A stretch of DNA of 64,000 bases from Stigonema ocellatum SAG 48.90 = DSM 106950. GTDB lineage: Bacteria > Cyanobacteriota > Cyanobacteriia > Cyanobacteriales > Nostocaceae. Below, piece by piece: positions 1-8,409 of the stretch. Both the position numbers and the translations under genes were made by a program. Location of the stretch: positions 8,832-72,831 of the forward strand of contig JADQBA010000029.1 of assembly GCA_016903675.1 (NCBI GenBank), written 5' to 3'. A model generated the notes under the pieces. It made no database searches. It had not been told where the DNA came from and saw only the letters and a list, made by a program, of their open reading frames with translations. Within the stretch, counting starts at the first letter, position 1; each line of letters starts with the position of its first letter.

Positions 1-2083
1 AAGTCGGATTCGCCGATTTTTAGAAAAACCCTCTACTAGTGAAATTTTTTCCGATACGGTAAATACTGGCACATACATTTTAGAACCAGAAGTTTTGGAA
101 TACTTGTCAGTAAACACCGAATCCGACTTTTCCAAAGACTTGTTCCCCTTGCTACTAAAAGAGGACGAGCCAATGTACGGTTACATTGCCAAAGGTTATT
201 GGTGCGATGTGGGGCACTTAGATACCTATCGTCAGGCTCAGTATGATGGATTACATCAGAAAGTCAAACTTGACTTTCCCTACAAAGAGGTATCACCGGG
301 ATTGTGGGTTGGTCAAAACACCCATATTGACCCTTCGGCTGAGATTGAAGCCCCCGCAATTATTGGGGACAATTGCCGCATTGGTGCCAAAGTCCAAATT
401 GAGGCAGGAACCGTCATTGGGGATAACGTCACCATTGGTGCTTACGCCAATCTCAAGCGTCCGATTGTTTGGAATGGAGCTATAATTGGGGATGAAGCAC
501 ATCTTTCGGCTTGTGTCATTGCTCGTGGTACTCGCGTAGACCGTCGCGCTCAAGTTTTAGAAGCGGCTGTGGTAGGTTCGCTTTCCACTGTGGGAGAAGA
601 AGCCCAAATTAGCCCCAACGTGCGGGTTTGGCCCAGTAAAAAAATTGAGTCAGGGGCAATTTTAAATATTAACTTGATTTGGGGTAACACCGCCCAACGC
701 AATTTATTTGGGCAACGTGGTGTGCAAGGATTAGCCAATATCGACATCACCCCAGAATTTGCTGTGAAGTTGGGATCTGCCTACGGTTCTACCTTGAAAC
801 CACGTTCTCGGGTAACAGTCTCTCGCGATCAGCGCAATATCTCTCGCATGGTCACGCGGTCATTAATAGCAGGGCTTTTGTCTGTAGGTGTGGATGTTCA
901 GAACCTAGACGCCGCTTCTATTCCTGTTGCTCGCACAGTTATACCAACAATGGGGGTAGCTGGGGGTATCCATGTGCGGATGCATCCTGACCGCCCTGAC
1001 TACATCCTGATTGAGTTCATGGATGCTAAAGGAATAAATATCTCCAAAGCCCTAGAGAAGAAAATTGAGGGGGCTTACTTTAAGGAAGATATGCGGCGGG
1101 CACAAATTGATGAAATTGGGGATGTATCTTACCCTATTCAACTCGTTGAGCGATATTGCACTGCTTTTGAGAAGCTGTTACACATTGATACGATTCGCAA
1201 CAGTCGGGCAAAAGTGGTAATTGACTACGTGTATGCTGTTTCGGGCGCAGTGTTGCCCCAAATGTTAGATAAGTTTGGTGCTGATGCAGTGGTACTCAAT
1301 GCCAGTCTGAATAAAGCTGCTATGTCAGCAACTGACCGTGAAGGACTTCTGACTCAGCTTGGTCATGTGGTGGAGGCGTTGAAGGCTAACTTTGGTGTCC
1401 AGGTGTCGGCTAATGGAGAACAACTGATTTTGGTTGACGAATCAGGCATTGCCATTCGTGGGGAAATGCTAACAGCGCTGATGGTGGATATGATTTTAAC
1501 ATCTAACCCCAGAGGAACGGTAGTGGTACCTGTTCATGCTTCCAGTGCTGTAGAACAAATTGCTCGTCGCCACGATGCCAAGGTGATTCGCACTAAGGCA
1601 AATCCCACAGCGTTGATGGAGGGGTGTCATAAAAACTACAATGTTGTACTGGGTGGTAGTGGCGACATAGGCTTTATTTTCCCAGAGTTGCATCCAGGAT
1701 TTGATGCTATGTTCTGCACTGCCAAGCTGATTGAGATGCTGACGATACAAGAGCGATCGCTCGCCTCTGTACGCTCAGAATTGCCGCGTGTCATTCACAA
1801 AAATCATACAGTACGTTGCCCTTGGACAGTCAAGGGAGCGCTTATGCGCTACTTAGTAGAAACTCACCCCGCGCAAAACCTGGAATTAATCGATGGGGTG
1901 AAAATTTGTCAGCCCTACGATGATAGTTGGGTGTTAGTTTTGCCAGACGCTAGCGAACCACTGGTACATTTATACGCCAACAGTAACGATCGCGATTGGG
2001 TAGATGAATCCTTAAGAAATTATCGCACTCGCGTCCAGACTTTTGTGGAAAGAGAACAAGAACAAGTCGCTGCGGAAGTGTAA
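1..2083 (+). CDS. Nucleotidyltransferase-LbH-phosphomannomutase fusion (mannose-1-P guanylyltransferase type), 5' truncated
   Basis: The reading frame is open from base 2 to the stop at 2081-2083, so the true start lies outside the window; a TTG at 95 is only an internal codon. The first visible residues (RFLEKPST, then NTGTYILEPEVLEYL) are the end of a sugar-nucleotide nucleotidyltransferase domain. Left-handed beta-helix hexapeptide repeats follow (IGDNCRIG, IGDNVTIG, about 90 residues), and then a complete phosphoglucomutase/phosphomannomutase-like region. Such fusions in cyanobacteria are usually annotated as mannose-1-phosphate guanylyltransferase. In the mutase part the usual phosphoserine loop (TASHNP) is replaced by GGIHVRMHPD, so mutase activity is doubtful. 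About 690 residues are visible, against roughly 840 in the family. Family assignment is solid; the exact sugar substrate is inferred. Confidence 0.85.
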   Translation, partial: SRIRRFLEKPSTSEIFSDTVNTGTYILEPEVLEYLSVNTESDFSKDLFPLLLKEDEPMYGYIAKGYWCDVGHLDTYRQAQYDGLHQKVKLDFPYKEVSPGLWVGQNTHIDPSAEIEAPAIIGDNCRIGAKVQIEAGTVIGDNVTIGAYANLKRPIVWNGAIIGDEAHLSACVIARGTRVDRRAQVLEAAVVGSLSTVGEEAQISPNVRVWPSKKIESGAILNINLIWGNTAQRNLFGQRGVQGLANIDITPEFAVKLGSAYGSTLKPRSRVTVSRDQRNISRMVTRSLIAGLLSVGVDVQNLDAASIPVARTVIPTMGVAGGIHVRMHPDRPDYILIEFMDAKGINISKALEKKIEGAYFKEDMRRAQIDEIGDVSYPIQLVERYCTAFEKLLHIDTIRNSRAKVVIDYVYAVSGAVLPQMLDKFGADAVVLNASLNKAAMSATDREGLLTQLGHVVEALKANFGVQVSANGEQLILVDESGIAIRGEMLTALMVDMILTSNPRGTVVVPVHASSAVEQIARRHDAKVIRTKANPTALMEGCHKNYNVVLGGSGDIGFIFPELHPGFDAMFCTAKLIEMLTIQERSLASVRSELPRVIHKNHTVRCPWTVKGALMRYLVETHPAQNLELIDGVKICQPYDDSWVLVLPDASEPLVHLYANSNDRDWVDESLRNYRTRVQTFVEREQEQVAAEV

Positions 2084-2089
2084 TAGGAA

Positions 2090-2160
2090 GGGGAGTGGGG
2101 AATGGGGAATGGGGAGTGGGGAATGGGGAGTGGGGAGTGGGGAGTGGGGAATGGGGAGAG
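2090..2160. repeat. G-rich short tandem repeat (GGGGAGTGGGGAATGGGG type)
   Basis: Back-to-back copies of GGGGAGT and GGGGAAT heptamers start seven bases after the stop of the preceding gene. The same heptamer family recurs at 3703-3863, 20958-21024, 27920-27965 (complement), 63536-63570 and 63660-63690, so it is a dispersed low-complexity family. Short ORFs read through it are artefacts. Confidence 0.9.
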
Positions 2161-2217
2161 ACATTTTTATTGCTCTACTCCCCACTTCCTACCCCAAATT
2201 AATAAGATTGCTATTTT

Positions 2218-2568
2218 TCAGAGGACTCGCATTCGGATGCGATCATCTTCAATGACACTGAAATGTCCAGCCCAGTCAGTTCGAGATGCAATAGCGATCG
2301 CCACTTTTTGAGCAACAACTGCACCCGAAGGTGCTTTAATCCGAAATAAGATAATCCCGCAAGTTGCGGGCAAATGTGAACGAAACGCCAACTCACCAAA
2401 GTCTTTATCAAAGGTCAGCAGAATGCGCTCGTCACTTTGAGCCCGGTTTAAAACTTCTGCATCAACTATACCAGGAGCATCAGTACGAATCCAAGTAACA
2501 TCATGACCCTGATGACGAAGGGCTTCTACGGCATCTGCTGGAAAATTTTCGTTGGCAAGAAAACGCAT
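2218..2568 (-). CDS. DUF5615 PIN-like toxin of a DUF433/DUF5615 pair
   Basis: 116 residues. The N-terminus MRFLANENFPADAVEAL and the central LLTFDKDFGELAF are typical of DUF5615, a short PIN/Mut7-C-like nuclease fold in which conserved acidic residues (here N7-E8-N9, D54/D56) line the presumed metal site. It follows the DUF433 gene by three bases, the usual order antitoxin then toxin, so the two are almost certainly co-transcribed. The expected role is an RNase toxin neutralised by the upstream protein; this is inferred from the family, not shown here. ATG start at 2568. Confidence 0.85.
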   Translation of the reverse strand: MRFLANENFPADAVEALRHQGHDVTWIRTDAPGIVDAEVLNRAQSDERILLTFDKDFGELAFRSHLPATCGIILFRIKAPSGAVVAQKVAIAIASRTDWAGHFSVIEDDRIRMRVL

Positions 2569-2571
2569 AAT

Positions 2572-2802
2572 CTATGCGGGAAAAGCGTAAACTTTTTCAG
2601 CTTTAAGAGTGGCGCTAGCATAACCCAAACAAGCCTGAATATCTTCGCGGGTAATACCAGGGTAGTTGCGGAGAATTTCGTCAGTTGTCCAACCTTGAGC
2701 GAGAAGGTCAATGATAAATTCAACAGCAAGACGAGTGCCTTTAATAATTGGTTTGCCAACAAGGACGTTAGGATCAATCGTGATTCGGGATTGCCAGTCC
2801 AT
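2572..2802 (-). CDS. DUF433 antitoxin-like protein
   Basis: 76 residues, starting MDWQSRITIDPNVLVGKP and containing the DUF433 core GKPIIKGTRLAVEFIIDLLAQGWTTD, with a helix-turn-helix-like second half (EILRNYPGITREDIQACLGYA). DUF433 proteins are the usual partners of DUF5615 toxins and are thought to bind the toxin and possibly operator DNA. The gene begins 29 bases after the end of the ABC ATPase gene on the same strand, so it may be read from that gene's transcript or from a promoter inside its 3' end. Confidence 0.85.
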   Translation of the reverse strand: MDWQSRITIDPNVLVGKPIIKGTRLAVEFIIDLLAQGWTTDEILRNYPGITREDIQACLGYASATLKAEKVYAFPA

Positions 2803-2831
2803 AAAATTAAGTTGAGTTTGTTGTCTTTATT

Positions 2832-4217
2832 TTATGACTCAGGAAATATGGCAAGTTGAGTATCAGGGTCAAAAAAGTGAATTTTTTCTGGAGTCAGAGA
2901 TAACCACAGTTGTTCGCCGACTCGTATAAAGCGGTCTGGTGGAACTCGTACTTGTACCACTGCGTTTGTTGTAGAGGCTTTTGGAGAACTCAGACCTATA
3001 AGTCTTGTAGATAGGTAAGCGTCGTTGCCCAGATTCTCCACCAATTCCACTTGCGCATTCCAATTTTTGGTGGCGGGCATACTCAAAATTAAGTGTTCCG
3101 GGCGAATGCCTAAAATTAGGGTTCGCCCGTCGTATTTTCGCAAAGCAGTTCCCCAAACTTCTGGCAATGTGAGACGAAAATCACCACTGGTAATCAACAG
3201 GGGGGCATGAAACTCTACAGGAATAAAATTCATTGGTGGTGCGCCAATAAATTGCGCAACAAAGAGGTTGGCTGGACGATTGTAAAGTTCCAATGGGGAA
3301 GCAATTTGCTGCATGTTACCCTCGCAGAGAATGGCGATGCGATCGCCCATAGTCATTGCTTCCGTTTGGTCATGAGTAACGTAAATCGTCGTTGTACCCA
3401 GTTGGCGTTGCAATTTCACAATTTGGGCGCGGGTTTCGGCGCGGAGTTTGGCATCTAAGTTAGACAGTGGTTCATCCATTAAAAACACTTGGGGATTACG
3501 TGCGATCGCCCTTCCCAGTGCCACTCTCTGTCTTTGTCCACCGGATAACTGTTTAGGTAAGCGATTTAATAAGGTATCAATTTGCAACATTTGGGCAACA
3601 TAACGCACCCTCTCATCCACTGCCCGTTCTTGTAAAGAATTGTAGCGCAGTCCTTTCGGCAGCGTCCTTGTCATCCCCACCAGCAGATTCTCACTCCAGT
3701 TAAGGAATGGGGAGTGGGGAGGGGGGAGTGGGGAGTGGGGATAGCCTGGGGTTTTAACCCCAGGGGGGAGTGAGGAGGGGTTATTTTCCCCATTCCCTAT
3801 TCCCCATTCCCTATTCCCCATTCCCCCCTCCCCATTCCCTATTCCCCACTCCCCATTCCCCATTTGCCGACGGCGTAGGCCAAAAGCAATGTTGTCATAC
3901 ACAGTCATGTGGGGGTAGAGGGCGTAATTTTGAAACACCATGGCGATGTCTCGTTCCTTGGGGGGTAGGTTATTCACTAAGCGATCGCCCACCCAAATAT
4001 TGCCTCCTGTCATCGCCTCTAACCCAGCGATTATTCGCAGCAGGGTGCTTTTGCCGCAACCAGAAGGTCCCACCAGCACCATAAACTCACCATCTGCCAC
4101 CGTTAGGTTAATGCGTCGCAAGACATTGACGCTTTCAGGACGATGGGTAGAGGCAATATTTTCCCCTTTACGAGGGGGAAAACTTTTGTAAATGTTTTCT
4201 AAAACAACCTGCGCCAC
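2832..4217 (-). CDS. Sugar-type ABC transporter ATP-binding protein (MalK/UgpC family) with in-frame repeat insertion
   Basis: 461 residues from a GTG start. Walker A GPSGCGKST, Q-loop VFQNYALYPHM, signature LSGGQRQRV, Walker B VFLMDEPLSNLD and the switch histidine in YVTHDQTEAM are all intact. A C-terminal TOBE/regulatory region (GIRPEHL) follows, so this is the energising subunit of a carbohydrate importer, a cytoplasmic dimer docked on membrane permeases; no permease gene is adjacent. Unusually, about 50 low-complexity residues (MGNGEWGIGNGEGG-like, then PPGVKTPGYPHSPLPPPHS) interrupt the helical subdomain after DNIAFGLRRRQ. They are encoded by the genome's GGGGAATGGGGA repeats and keep the frame. 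Protein length is increased accordingly (family about 360-400). Function is probably retained because every catalytic motif is present. Confidence 0.88.
   Translation of the reverse strand: MAQVVLENIYKSFPPRKGENIASTHRPESVNVLRRINLTVADGEFMVLVGPSGCGKSTLLRIIAGLEAMTGGNIWVGDRLVNNLPPKERDIAMVFQNYALYPHMTVYDNIAFGLRRRQMGNGEWGIGNGEGGMGNREWGIGNGENNPSSLPPGVKTPGYPHSPLPPPHSPFLNWSENLLVGMTRTLPKGLRYNSLQERAVDERVRYVAQMLQIDTLLNRLPKQLSGGQRQRVALGRAIARNPQVFLMDEPLSNLDAKLRAETRAQIVKLQRQLGTTTIYVTHDQTEAMTMGDRIAILCEGNMQQIASPLELYNRPANLFVAQFIGAPPMNFIPVEFHAPLLITSGDFRLTLPEVWGTALRKYDGRTLILGIRPEHLILSMPATKNWNAQVELVENLGNDAYLSTRLIGLSSPKASTTNAVVQVRVPPDRFIRVGEQLWLSLTPEKIHFFDPDTQLAIFPES
3703..3863. repeat. Short tandem repeat array inside the ABC ATPase coding region
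   Basis: Heptamers GGGGAGT/GGGGAAT occupy both arms (left arm in + orientation, right arm complementary) around a GGGGTTTTAACCCC palindrome. The two arms form a long inverted repeat. Total length preserves the reading frame of the host gene. Confidence 0.85.
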
Positions 4218-4783
4218 GAGTTTTTAAGAAGAGAGTGAATTTTTAGCCGCCCAGAAGCTAATTCTTCCATTATTTTGACTCAGAAAACTTTGATATAGGA
4301 TTTATAGCGGATTTCAACCGAGTGAGGCACACCTAATTGTAGGGGCGCAATGCCGCCGCGCCCCTACAACTGTGAAATGCCCTTTCAAGGTGCAAGTCGT
4401 AAGACCTGGATTTCCTTCGCGTTCTTCGTGCCTTCGTGGTTCAAAAAGATTTTTAAACCGCGAAGACGCGAAGGACACGAAGAAAATCTAAGTCTTTCGA
4501 CTTGCACCTTGAAAGGGCTGGTTCTAAAGTATTTGATACATCACTAAGGACTTTGAAAACATCCTCTTAGAGGTTTGGAGAGGGGTTCCCATCAATAGAG
4601 TTTTTAACCGTTTGCACTATACATGCTCAAATTTATATGTTATGCTTGTAGGAACCAAAGTTGCTGCCGCCAAGTAAATCTTACACCTTCGCCAATTTGC
4701 AAAAAAAAAGATCGTTCCGCTCCGCTACCCTCGGAAAGGGCAAATAAAATAAAAGAAGTGCATAGGGCAAAAGGGTTAAAGTG
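4218..4783. repeat. Intergenic region with palindromes and a MITE-like inverted repeat
   Basis: 566 bases without a credible gene. It holds a GC-rich hairpin at 4338-4367 (GTAGGGGCGCAA paired with its complement, same family as 29902-29929) and a 138-base element at 4380-4517. The termini of that element, CCCTTTCAAGGTGCAAGTCG and its exact reverse complement, bracket internal complementary CTTCGTG/CGCGAAG arms. A related copy lies at about 8577-8757. The part next to the vWA-FGE gene (4640-4783) contains a poly-A run and otherwise nothing recognised. Confidence 0.75.
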
Positions 4784-7288
4784 TCAAGTGCTAAGAGTCC
4801 TTGACGGGGGAACGCACACGACCCGGAACCCGATATTGACGTTGACGTTGTCCGGCGCGTACCTGTAGCGGTTGGCAGAACGGCAGAACTGAGGATAGTA
4901 GTTCCACGAACCACCGCGCAGCAGAGTTTGATAATTATTCTCATTTATCCAAGCGCTGCTATCTGTGGTTGCTGCATTATAATTATCATGCCAATGGTCA
5001 GCACACCATTCCCAAAGGTTGCCGTGCATATCATACAACCCAAAGGCATTTGCTACACCAAAGCTGCCTACTTCTGTTGTTTTACTCCTACCCTCACCTT
5101 TAGGACTATCACCGTAGGTGTATTTAGCATTGTAATTTGCTAAATCCGATGTGATAGTTTCACCAAAGTGGAACGGAGTTGTCGTACCCGCTCTACAAGC
5201 ATACTCCCACTCTGCTTCGCTAGGAAGTCGGTAGTCTTTTTTAGTATGCTTTGATAGTCTATCACAAAACTCTACGGCTGCATACCAAGAAATTTTCTCT
5301 ACTGGTAAATTATCGCCTTTGAAATTTGATGGGTCGGGGTTCAGTTCCCGGTTTACTTGTTCTAAGGCCGCAACAGCCCGCCATTGGGCCTGAGTGACGG
5401 GGTACTTGCCCATAAAGAAGGGTGGAACAGTTACTTCATGCTGGGGACTTTCTTCTTTACGATGTCCCTCTTCAGTTGACGGTGAACCCATGAGGAATGT
5501 ACCATGGGGGATGGCGACCATTTCTAGGATGACGTTGTTGTGAAGGTTTTCGCTGAAGTATTGGGCGGTTTTGGTTTCTTGGTTGATGATTTCGCCGCGT
5601 CGGTTGACGGTGACTACTTTAAAGGTAAAATCGGATAAAGGGATTAACTTGGGGTCTGAGTTTTTCCACTCTTGCTCCATTTCTTCGGCAAACTGAATAT
5701 AGTCTCCTCCCAAGCGTTTTAAAACTTTTGCTGTCAGCAACGCGAAAGGTTTAATTTCTATATTTTCATTGTTTGCGTGTTGTGGTTTTCTCAATAAAGC
5801 GTTAAATTCTCTGAGGGTTTTATTTAATTTCTTAGCAAAGTATTTTGAAATCTCCTCAATAATTTCTAAGGAGTCGGTAACGGAAGCAGCTTCAAGGAAA
5901 TTATCCCGGATTTGTTGGTTGATAAAATCAAATTCGATGTCATCAGGGTTGGTTTCTGGTATAATATCAATTTCTTGTTTGCGTTTGAGTATCCCACCCA
6001 AGAAAACTTCCGCGACGTGGACTTGCTGCGATTCTTTGAGCATTTGTGCTTGAATTATGCGGACGATTGGTAAGGTAATTACAGGTGCAGCAGATAATAG
6101 ACTGGCTAGTTTACGCGCTATTGGGGAAGCTGTTCGACGGAAGTTGGAGGTTATTTCTTCTATTTCTTCTTTTTTTGGAGTTGGAGATATTTCTTCGATC
6201 GGTGTAAACTTGGAGGGAAAAACAAATCCCGTGACATTAGCGTCACTTCTCCCCGCAATCATTTTACTCCAAGTTCTTGCTGAGTCTTCTTCCAGGGTGA
6301 ATATGGGAATTTTGGTTCCCGTCCTAAAGTCAATATCATCCCAGAGCAATATTTTTTTTATCAATAAACCTTGATTGGCGATTCTGGGGGTTAAGCTTAC
6401 AAACTGTACTTTTGCACCAAAACTGAGTCCCGTTCTTTGCCACAGCCATTGAGGTAACATCTGTATAATCGCAACAGGATTTTTTTGCGCCCAAATTTTT
6501 AGTATGTCAAAAGCTTTACCATTGTGCCAAATATCGGTAACGCAATCGCTCGCTAGCAAAAATAAACGCTTACCGCTAGGGTCAATGAGGGAATGGGGTT
6601 GATAGTGACGATGTTTACGAGCTGTTTTACCCGTCCCCCGTCGCACATAAATATGTCCTTCTTGATTGGTTACTAGTCCCCAAACTTGCACATCCCGAAA
6701 CGCACCTTGTATTTCTAGGAGTTTTTGTAATTCTTGAATAGTTTTTTGCCAAAAAATCATGGTGTTGCTTTCGTCAACCACCAACACCAAATCAAATGCT
6801 GGTTCTTGAGCTGGCTGAAAAACCGGGATACGAATGCGTTCTTTGGCGATACGGTTAGCGGTGGCTTCTTCGTCTAAAATGACTTCTCTGTCTGAGTCAA
6901 TTTTTTGCATTAAGGGACGTAAGGCTCTTGCCAATTTTAGAGGTTCGCGCAACCCAGGTGCATCGGGAAGTTTGATATCGCGGGTGTCACCGGAGGTAGA
7001 ACTAAAAGCAGCGCCACTGGATTTAGCATAAACTCCTGCTTTTGCTGTTGGTTGAGGAGAAACAGCAGGAGTCGTTTGGGTGTCAGGGGTGGGATTTTCT
7101 GTGGTTTGTTTTGTATCAGGTTTTTTTAGTTCGTCTATTTCTACAGCAGTATGAGAATTTTCTGCTACCGTTGTTTGATTTTGCTGCGCTAACCATAAAA
7201 TATCAGCAATTTCTCTACCCGTCAGTTTTAATTCCTGTTGTAGGGTAGCAATCAATTTTTCAAACTTTGACGATACTCCATCGCTCAT
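4784..7288 (-). CDS. vWA-domain protein with C-terminal FGE/C-type-lectin-fold domain (ternary conflict system component)
   Basis: 834 residues from ATG 7288, preferred over TTG 7300 because GAAGG lies five bases upstream. A short N-terminal helical segment (KFEKLIATLQQELKLTGREIADILW), resembling an effector-associated adaptor, is followed by a Pro/Thr-rich linker (about 45-105). Then comes a vWA-like domain of the SAV_2336-related type with a MIDAS motif DESNT near residue 174, a helical middle, and a formylglycine-generating-enzyme (FGE-sulfatase) domain over the last ~240 residues (GTFLMGSP, PSEAEWEYACRAGT, MHGNLWEWC, RGGSW, GFRVVC). Of the two FGE catalytic cysteines only the second position is a Cys (QFC); the first is Tyr, so formylglycine chemistry is unlikely and a ligand-binding role is favoured. 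The C-terminus looks like a retroelement-diversified variable region (separate entry). It sits 20 bases downstream of the MoxR gene, same strand. Confidence 0.85.
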   Translation of the reverse strand: MSDGVSSKFEKLIATLQQELKLTGREIADILWLAQQNQTTVAENSHTAVEIDELKKPDTKQTTENPTPDTQTTPAVSPQPTAKAGVYAKSSGAAFSSTSGDTRDIKLPDAPGLREPLKLARALRPLMQKIDSDREVILDEEATANRIAKERIRIPVFQPAQEPAFDLVLVVDESNTMIFWQKTIQELQKLLEIQGAFRDVQVWGLVTNQEGHIYVRRGTGKTARKHRHYQPHSLIDPSGKRLFLLASDCVTDIWHNGKAFDILKIWAQKNPVAIIQMLPQWLWQRTGLSFGAKVQFVSLTPRIANQGLLIKKILLWDDIDFRTGTKIPIFTLEEDSARTWSKMIAGRSDANVTGFVFPSKFTPIEEISPTPKKEEIEEITSNFRRTASPIARKLASLLSAAPVITLPIVRIIQAQMLKESQQVHVAEVFLGGILKRKQEIDIIPETNPDDIEFDFINQQIRDNFLEAASVTDSLEIIEEISKYFAKKLNKTLREFNALLRKPQHANNENIEIKPFALLTAKVLKRLGGDYIQFAEEMEQEWKNSDPKLIPLSDFTFKVVTVNRRGEIINQETKTAQYFSENLHNNVILEMVAIPHGTFLMGSPSTEEGHRKEESPQHEVTVPPFFMGKYPVTQAQWRAVAALEQVNRELNPDPSNFKGDNLPVEKISWYAAVEFCDRLSKHTKKDYRLPSEAEWEYACRAGTTTPFHFGETITSDLANYNAKYTYGDSPKGEGRSKTTEVGSFGVANAFGLYDMHGNLWEWCADHWHDNYNAATTDSSAWINENNYQTLLRGGSWNYYPQFCRSANRYRYAPDNVNVNIGFRVVCVPPSRTLST
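4787..4920 (-). other. Putative diversity-generating-retroelement variable repeat (VR)
   Basis: The codons for the last ~45 residues start at RGGSW. They contain clustered positions where AAC-type codons are interspersed with TAC, TAT, TTC and GTC (residues N-Y-Y-P-Q-F-C, N-R-Y-R-Y, D-N-V-N-V-N-I), the pattern left by adenine mutagenesis of Asn (AAC) codons. They are followed by an invariant-looking GC-rich tail coding GFRVVC, as in the initiation-of-homology part of known VRs, and C-ending codons here contrast with the AT-rich neighbourhood. Placement at the end of an FGE/C-type-lectin fold is where known VRs sit. Seen: the codon pattern. Inferred: diversification. No template repeat or reverse transcriptase is present in this window. 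Confidence 0.65.
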
Positions 7289-7308
7289 AATTACCTTCAA
7301 GCCAGTCG

Positions 7309-8409
7309 CTACGGTTCGTCGCTAATGGACAAACTTTTGAACAATAATTCTTTTAGCCCAGATTTATCCAAATCTTCAGGGCTGATATGATCTGTGATTA
7401 AATATATAGCGTTCAACAACTGGTCGGTTGCGCGATCGCCGTCTTGGAGAAAATCTTTAATTAGTTCCGATATGTTGGTTTCAGCCTGATTAAATTTTTC
7501 TTGTCCAAAATGAGCTTTGATGATATTTTTGAGAGCTTCTGCTTGAGGGTCTGGCATTTTTACTCGTAAACACCGTCGTAAAAAAGCAGGTGGAAATTCC
7601 CGTTCGCCATTACTGGTCATTATAACAATAGGAAACTCAGCACAGCGCACACGTCCTCGACGAATTGTAGCTTTAATTTCTCCATCTGATGTATAAACTT
7701 TTTCAGTTTCTGTATGAGTCTCTTTTACTCTACGAACTAATTCCGGAATATTAAAAGCACCTTCTTCAAAAATATGCAATAAGTCGTTAGGTAAATTAAT
7801 ATCGCTTTTATCAATTTCATCAATCAACAAAACTCTGGGTAAGGGAGAAGGTAAAAAAGCAGTCCCCAAAGGCCCTAAAGTAATATAATCACCAATAGAT
7901 TGTTTTTCCGCATCCTGTAACCGACCAATGGCATCATAGCGATAAAGCCCATCTTGTAAAGTGGAACGGGTAGTAATTGACCAAGTTAAAACGGGACCTA
8001 AATTTAACTCATGGGCGATCGCATAAGCTAAAGAAGTTTTTCCCGAACCGGGATTTCCTGTCACTAAAAGAGGTCTGCGTAAATATAATGCAGCATTTAC
8101 AGCATTAATAACTCCTTGACCATCTTCGGTAATTTGTTCTTGACCATCCTGATGAATACGGAAGTTTTCACCTCTTTCTCGACCGCGCTTGTTTTCTTCT
8201 GATGTTGCTAATCCTTGAATCTCAGCCCAGCGTTGCTTAATTTCATCTTGTTCATCCTGATTAATTTCGTGAAATTTACGCCAAGGAGGAGGGCTAGGAA
8301 AATCCTTATATGGTAGTTTTTTATTTTCGTCTGTTTCTTTTTTAACTAGATTATAACGCTGCTTACCATCACCGTAAAATAATCGCCAGTCTTTGTCTTT
8401 ATCTTTCAT
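7309..8409 (-). CDS. MoxR-family AAA+ ATPase
   Basis: 366 residues. The N-terminal ~100 residues are charged and lineage-specific. The AAA+ core then has Walker A GNPGSGKTS, Walker B VLLIDEIDK, sensor 1 VIMTSNGE and an arginine-finger region PPAFLRRC, with the long insert between Walker B and sensor 1 typical of MoxR proteins. MoxR ATPases act with vWA partners as chaperone-like remodelling machines. The vWA gene follows immediately on the same strand, and the CHAT/VMAP-like gene lies upstream across a ~565-base spacer. In the ternary conflict systems this ATPase is thought to gate effector activation; that is family knowledge, not demonstrated here. Confidence 0.9.
   Translation of the reverse strand: MKDKDKDWRLFYGDGKQRYNLVKKETDENKKLPYKDFPSPPPWRKFHEINQDEQDEIKQRWAEIQGLATSEENKRGRERGENFRIHQDGQEQITEDGQGVINAVNAALYLRRPLLVTGNPGSGKTSLAYAIAHELNLGPVLTWSITTRSTLQDGLYRYDAIGRLQDAEKQSIGDYITLGPLGTAFLPSPLPRVLLIDEIDKSDINLPNDLLHIFEEGAFNIPELVRRVKETHTETEKVYTSDGEIKATIRRGRVRCAEFPIVIMTSNGEREFPPAFLRRCLRVKMPDPQAEALKNIIKAHFGQEKFNQAETNISELIKDFLQDGDRATDQLLNAIYLITDHISPEDLDKSGLKELLFKSLSISDEP

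Noticed and set aside
2043..2311. Two ORFs of 69-70 codons reading through G-rich heptamers
   Set aside because: They are open only because GGGGAGT repeats lack stops; they overlap the preceding gene or the DUF5615 gene.
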